Source: Pyxicephalus adspersus (Eukaryota > Chordata > Amphibia > Anura > Pyxicephalidae). From it: 64,000 bases of DNA. The notes below the pieces were generated by a model, which made no database searches, was not told where the DNA came from, and saw nothing but the letters and a program-made list of their open reading frames with translations. This document shows, one piece after another, positions 60,022 to 64,000 of the stretch (its first letter is position 1; each line of letters begins with the position of its first letter). Location: contig NC_092859.1 of the NCBI RefSeq assembly GCF_032062135.1, positions 129,887,103 through 129,951,102 on the forward strand, read 5' to 3'. Position numbers and translations under genes: made by a program.

Positions 60022-61338
60022 ATGGCTAATACGGTTAACAAAATACAGAAGCTAGAAAGACTACATAAGAATAATATGACCTCTGACGTGTTTACCGAAC
60101 TGACCTCTGCCAGGAGACATCTCCTACAACTATACGACCTAGCCCATCAAAAGTATAGAGACAAATACCGAAAATCTTACTATCAGTACGGGGAAAAATG
60201 TGGCCGATTACTAGCGAGGGAACTTCACCCGAGACCAGCTGCTGCGTATATCCCACATATTAGGAACACAAAGGGTGACATCACTGCTATACCCCAAGAC
60301 ATATTGAAGACGTTTCAACAATACTATTCAGACCTGTATAATATCCAAAACACGACGAACTCAACCCTATCCCTTCGGGAGTATATCGCTTATACGGCAT
60401 TGCCAGAATTGGACCCAGAAGTGTCGTCTAGCTTAGAATCTGCTTTCACGGAGGAGGAAGTGTCATCGGCGATTAGAAATACTCTTGCGGGCAAAAGTCC
60501 GGGGCCGGATGGGTTCACCCCTAAATTCTACAAAACACATGCAGAAGCTCTTGTTCCATTTATGACGAGGGTTTTTTCATCCATAGCGGATGACACTTTC
60601 TTCCCCGCTCAAAGCCTCGAGGCACATATAACAGTTCTTCCTAAACCGGGCAAAGATCATGCGCTATGCTCGAACTATAGGCCAATCTCATTAATTAATG
60701 TGGACGCAAAACTTTTCTCTAAATTGATAGCCAACCGATTATCTCTGCATTTGCCCGATTTGATCCATACTGATCAGGTTGGCTTTATCAATGGGAGGGA
60801 GGCTAGAGATAATACGATTAAAACCCTGCTGGTTACCCATGCCGCCAAACTATCACAGACCCCTATGTGTCTGTTATCAGTTGATGCGGAGAAGACTTTT
60901 GACAGAGGTAACTGGGCCTTCATGTACCAGGCACTGATTCAGATAAGCCTGGGACCACGTATGATAGCCAGGATAGCGGCACTTTACTCGGCACCCAGGG
61001 CTCGTGTGAGGATTAATGGTTGTCTGTCGGCCTCATTTCCTATTCTTAATGGCACTAGACAGGGTTGTCCACTATCACCCCTATTATACGCTATAGTAAT
61101 GGAACATCTGGCGGTAGCGCTGTGGAACAATCCTAATGTTCAGGGGATTCGAACTGGAAAACACCATTACAAGCTGTCCCTATTCGCGGATGATCTACTT
61201 ATGTATATCTCGTCCCCCCAAAGATCTATCCCGACGATTCTAGAGGAGTTTGATAAATTTGGGAAGGTGAGCAACTTTAAAGTAAATTTCAATAAATCTG
61301 AAGTGCTAAATATCTCACTCTACCAGATCAGATACAAT
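60022..61338 (+). CDS. L1 ORF2 reverse transcriptase segment (dead copy)
   Basis: About 439 L1-derived codons without a stop. In order: a lysine-rich helical linker (residues 1-90), SPGPDGFTPKFYK at about 160, LPKPGKD and NYRPISLINVDAKLFSKLIA at about 210-235, DQVGFINGR at about 252, VDAEKTFDR at about 287 (first catalytic Asp), GTRQGCPLSPLLYA at about 344, LFADDLLMY at about 387 (the FADD catalytic pair), and FGKVSNFKVNFNKSE. All core RT residues are intact. ATG at 60022 is internal to ORF2, not the original start. The ORF ends when it runs into the nested palindrome at 61339. In life the enzyme copies L1 RNA at a nicked target. Confidence 0.9.
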
Positions 61339-61590
61339 GCCCCTGATTCATCAAGCAAAATCGGATTATCGCTCGCGCATTCGTATTAGCGATCCGGAAT
61401 CGTGCGCGATCGCGCTATTCAACAACTGAAAAAGCTCGCGCACGGAGCCGCGCTTATCCGACAGCTTTTTACTGACGATCTTGCATTGAAAGTCACTGTT
61501 CCCCTAAAAAATCATTATTTCTAATGGCACACATACCACCCTTAGCCCTAAAAAAAAATGTTTGCGCTGTTTAAATGTTTTTAACATTTA
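61339..61590. mobile_element. Half copy of the CpG-rich palindromic MITE nested in L1
   Basis: GCCCCTGATTCATCAAGCAA, CGCTCGCGCATTCGTATTAG, GCGCGATCGCGCTATTCAAC and GAAAAAGCTCGCGCACGGAG match one half of the copies at 12076 and 31589. After about 61484 comes about 100 bp (CACTGTTCCCCTAAAAAATC, TGGCACACATACCACCC) not found in those copies. It could be interior sequence of a longer family member or a separate fragment. No second TIR is present. Roughly 45-50 codons of ORF2 are missing at the junction, so insertion came with, or was followed by, deletion. Confidence 0.75.
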
Positions 61591-63008
61591 TGTGGGACCT
61601 GGGAAGATACGCTTTATTGCCTCTCTCTTGGTTTGCGAGAATTAACACCCTAAAAATGGATATCTTACCCAGACTGCTGTATATTTTCCAAACCGTTCCA
61701 ATATATCTGCCTCCCACTTTTCTTGGTAAAATACAGCAAATGTGCAGAGATTTTATATGGAAAACGAAACCTTCCAGAATAGCATTGCGTTATCTTACTA
61801 GACCTAAAGCAATGGGTGGAGCTGGGGTCCCTGACTTTAGAATATACTACAAAGCCACCATATTGTCGCGAATAGTCGACTGGTTCCGCAACAGAGACAG
61901 GAAAAGCTGGGTTATCCTGGAGAACTTTTTATCCCCCATTGACCTACGATCCTTACTGTGGGTAGACAGGTCTGCATTGTGTTTACAACAGTCACTTCCA
62001 ATTGTTACCTCAGACCTTTTGAGGGTCTGGGATGGCCTTACTAGGGCTAGCCATGTATCCACTAAGATAGGCCGTATGACTCCCCTATTCGACAATCCAG
62101 CATTCCCCCCGGCACTGAATGTCAGTACCTTTTTATCTTGGACGGCCCAGGACAATAGGCAGATATACAGTGTATTGCAGAATGGGAGACTGCCTCCCTT
62201 CTCATCTTTGGACTCCGGGATGCAGAGGAAACCGACCGCGTGGCTGTCATACAACCAGTTGTCCTCCTTTTTATCAACATTTCTCAACACATATACCATA
62301 CACACAAACCGTACGGCGTTTGAAACCGTACTGAGTGATACAAGCAGGCCGGTCCACGTTATTTCCCAGTTGTATGACATGCTAGCTAGAATATCAGCCA
62401 ACAATGCCCCCACATACACAAAATATTGGGAAACGGAATTGGGGTCCCCCATATCCCCTCTGGAATGGGAAAAGGTTTTTATTTTGACCCATCAAATGGC
62501 ACTCCCGTGTAAGGCCCAGGAGACCAACTATAAAATTGTATCCAGATGGTTTATGTGCCCGTCGGATATACACCGGATATCTCCCTCCTCCTCTGATAAG
62601 TGCTTGAGTTGTCACACTCAACGGGGCACTATGTTACATATCTGGTGGGATTGCCCGGAAATTCGTAGACTCTGGGACCAGATCACTGATTTATATAATA
62701 AAGTGACTGATTCGGATATAACAATGTCACCTAAAATATCCTTACTATCTATTCTTCCAGGATCTATAAAAGCTAGTAAACGGGATATACTTAGGCATTT
62801 TTTAACGGCGGCTAGGAAAATTATCCCTAGAAAATGGAAACAATCCACAGCGCCATCCATGAGGGAATGGCTTGCAGAATTAGAACGGATACAACGTATG
62901 GAGTCATTGGTTGCAGAAGATGAGAATAAGGTGGAGCAATACAAGCTGACGTGGTCCGTATGGGACTGGTTTAAGGAATCGCCCCAATTCAAATCGCTTT
63001 GGCCATAA
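61591..63008 (+). CDS. L1 ORF2 C-terminal segment (dead copy)
   Basis: About 472 codons without a stop, resuming ORF2 after the nested element. It opens with PLSWFARINTLKMDILPRLL and RPKAMGGAGVPDFRIYYKA, the standard L1 thumb-to-C-domain sequence. Near its end is a zinc-knuckle-like CLSCHTQRGTMLHIWWDCP (C-x2-C-x8-H-x4-C), the C-terminal cysteine motif of fish and frog L1. It ends FKSLWP-TAA at 63008. An upstream ATG at 61575 lies in the inserted sequence and is not the original start. Long stop-free frames here point to a fairly recent L1. Confidence 0.9.
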
Positions 63009-63614
63009 GCCTGCAGGAAAATAAGGGTGCAGAAGAGCTTGAATTAGTATTACTGTTTCGCAGACTAAGGGAACGGGCGAATATTAGGCCAGTCAGGTAC
63101 CCCCGCATTCCTAAGTCCATACCTACCTCTACCCCTAGGTTTCCCTCCTATTTACAGTTATTCAAATAGGGGTCTATGTGGCATATTCAGGTTTTCCCTA
63201 AGAAGGGACATAAAAAAAAAAAAAAAAAAGGGAAAAAATAACAACGAAGATCTCATGGTTGACTGTTTTACATATTTTCTGTTTTTTTATGAGACAAATG
63301 TTGTTTGGTACAGTGTTTTTGGATACCTAATATTTCTCATATTCTCTCACCTGGATTCAAAGCTTTATTTTGCTTTTTATATATTCCCTTCCCCCTTGTT
63401 TTACCCGGGTTTTTCTTAGACCCCCCTATAGCTGTCTTTATACTATATTGTTAATGGTTTATATATGAAAAGCGACATACATGTTCTGCTATTTTTTTTT
63501 TGTAACCGTGGGGGTTTAGCCCCTACTATATATATTATTTTGTCCTTTTCTTTGTATTCCTTTTTCGTTATATATGTTTTTGTACTGTTGAAAACTAATA
63601 AAAACGATTGAAAG
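63009..63614 (+). other. L1 3' UTR
   Basis: Follows the ORF2 stop with CCTGCAGGAAAATAAGGG and carries an A-run at 63212-63229. It becomes T-rich and ends GAAAACTAATAAAAACGATT then GAAAG immediately before the duplicated A9TGTAAT. AATAAA at 63597 is a possible polyadenylation signal. Confidence 0.8.
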
Positions 63615-63629
63615 AAAAAAAAATGTAAT
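63615..63629 (+). other. L1 target-site duplication, right copy
   Basis: AAAAAAAAATGTAAT, identical to 59762-59776. Its A-run is shared with, or extended by, the L1 tail. Confidence 0.9.
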
Positions 63630-64000
63630 GTAACTGTACAGTAGCATATATAATATATATAATACAATTATATATATAATATATGAAGATTTCTTTGTAT
63701 CTGACTGACAGTTTTTTTGTATTGAATCCAATACAAAATGATTTAAATTTCCCGCCCCGCCTCCCGCCCGCACTGCCGCATGCACCGACGTTACTGGGAA
63801 ACCCCGGAGATCGTCACTGCACATGCTGGAAGAAGACAGAAGAGGACAGATGTCTCCGGAGGAGCTGTGGGGACAAGGTAAGTGTTTTTTTCAGTTGATA
63901 TCCTATTGCCATACAATGTTGTATGACAATCAGATTGCACTGTAACGCTTGTTTCTGGTTCGGGGTAAACGCTTTTAGCAAGTTTTCTTACCCCAAACCA
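63630..64000 (+). repeat. GC-containing frog-type repeat, right part
   Basis: An AT-alternating stretch (63645-63685) leads to another module, GTATTGAATCCAATACAAAA (63719-63738) then TTTAAATTTCCCGCC. A CpG-rich tail follows (GCCCGCACTGCCGCATGCAC, GGAAACCCCGGAGATCG), then GGACAAGGTAAGTG. It continues the repeat interrupted at 59776. It runs off the window end. Confidence 0.65.

Larger units (their letters stand above)
59777..63614 (+). mobile_element. L1-clade LINE, 5'-truncated, with target duplications
   Basis: A 3.84-kb insertion bounded by a perfect 15-bp duplication. It contains the ORF2 reverse transcriptase and C-terminal region and a 3' UTR ending AATAAAAACGATTGAAAG next to the A-run. 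ORF1, the 5' UTR and the endonuclease domain are absent, as in most L1 insertions. The reading frame is broken at 59906 (stop) and about 59997 (frameshift), and by a nested palindrome at 61339. The protein pattern (DAEK.FDR, NG.RQGCPLSPLL, LFADDLL) places it in the L1 clade. It cannot move on its own. Confidence 0.92.

Noticed and set aside
61847..62452. 201-codon minus-strand ORF
   Set aside because: Antisense shadow of the L1 ORF2 C-terminal segment.

Overview
This window looks like non-coding nuclear DNA from a vertebrate, most probably a frog, and perhaps a ranoid. It is AT-rich and CpG-poor. No host gene with a credible multi-exon structure is visible. The open reading frames that mean anything belong to transposable elements. 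The frog assignment rests on repeat families I recognise by sequence: the GATTTATTAAAGC palindromic element, the CpG-rich GCCCCTGATTCATCA palindrome, the GGTAGTCCCCG element, and a SINE/LINE pair ending in GCTATATAAATA. This is recognition from memory, not a database result. The window could be a gene desert or the inside of a large intron.

Layout. 1-490 holds the decayed reverse-strand coding exon of a MADF (Myb/SANT-like) protein next to the end of a DNA element. 1.4-6.5 kb holds an hAT-type MITE, a two-unit 259-bp tandem repeat, a GATA-type microsatellite, two palindromic MITEs and a Tc1-type MITE. 7.7 kb holds a long hairpin whose arms pair almost completely in plus-strand RNA. 9-12.3 kb holds an LTR-like element with TG...CA ends, a TA-flanked MITE, a SINE fragment and a CpG-rich palindromic MITE. 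16-17.2 kb holds a dead Tc1-like transposase beside a TIR element. 18.8-20.3 kb has more palindromic MITEs and a microsatellite. 25.7-27.9 kb holds the 3' end of an L2/CR1-type LINE, a second LTR-like element with a perfect 5-bp duplication, and a reverse SINE. 28-32.5 kb holds MITEs, a CR1-like LINE 3' end, a second CpG-rich palindrome and a second dead Tc1 transposase. 35.6-44.7 kb holds TA-flanked MITEs, two palindromic MITEs and a diverged 416-bp duplication. 45.4-55.2 kb holds a microsatellite, a cluster of four TGACAGCTGTCA-type sites, an hAT MITE, a SINE and two palindromic MITEs.

The clearest structure is at 59.0-64.0 kb. A 5'-truncated L1-clade retrotransposon (59777-63614), with reverse transcriptase and C-terminal zinc knuckle recognisable, sits inside another GC-rich repeat. 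A perfect 15-bp target-site duplication flanks it. Its ORF2 is broken by a frameshift, a stop, and a nested half copy of the CpG-rich palindrome. This gives a readable order of insertion: host repeat, then L1, then palindrome.

Across the window a short motif (CCTGAAGAAGC, variable stem-loop, GCGAAAC) recurs five times. It resembles the core of a hammerhead ribozyme, with reservations given under findings.
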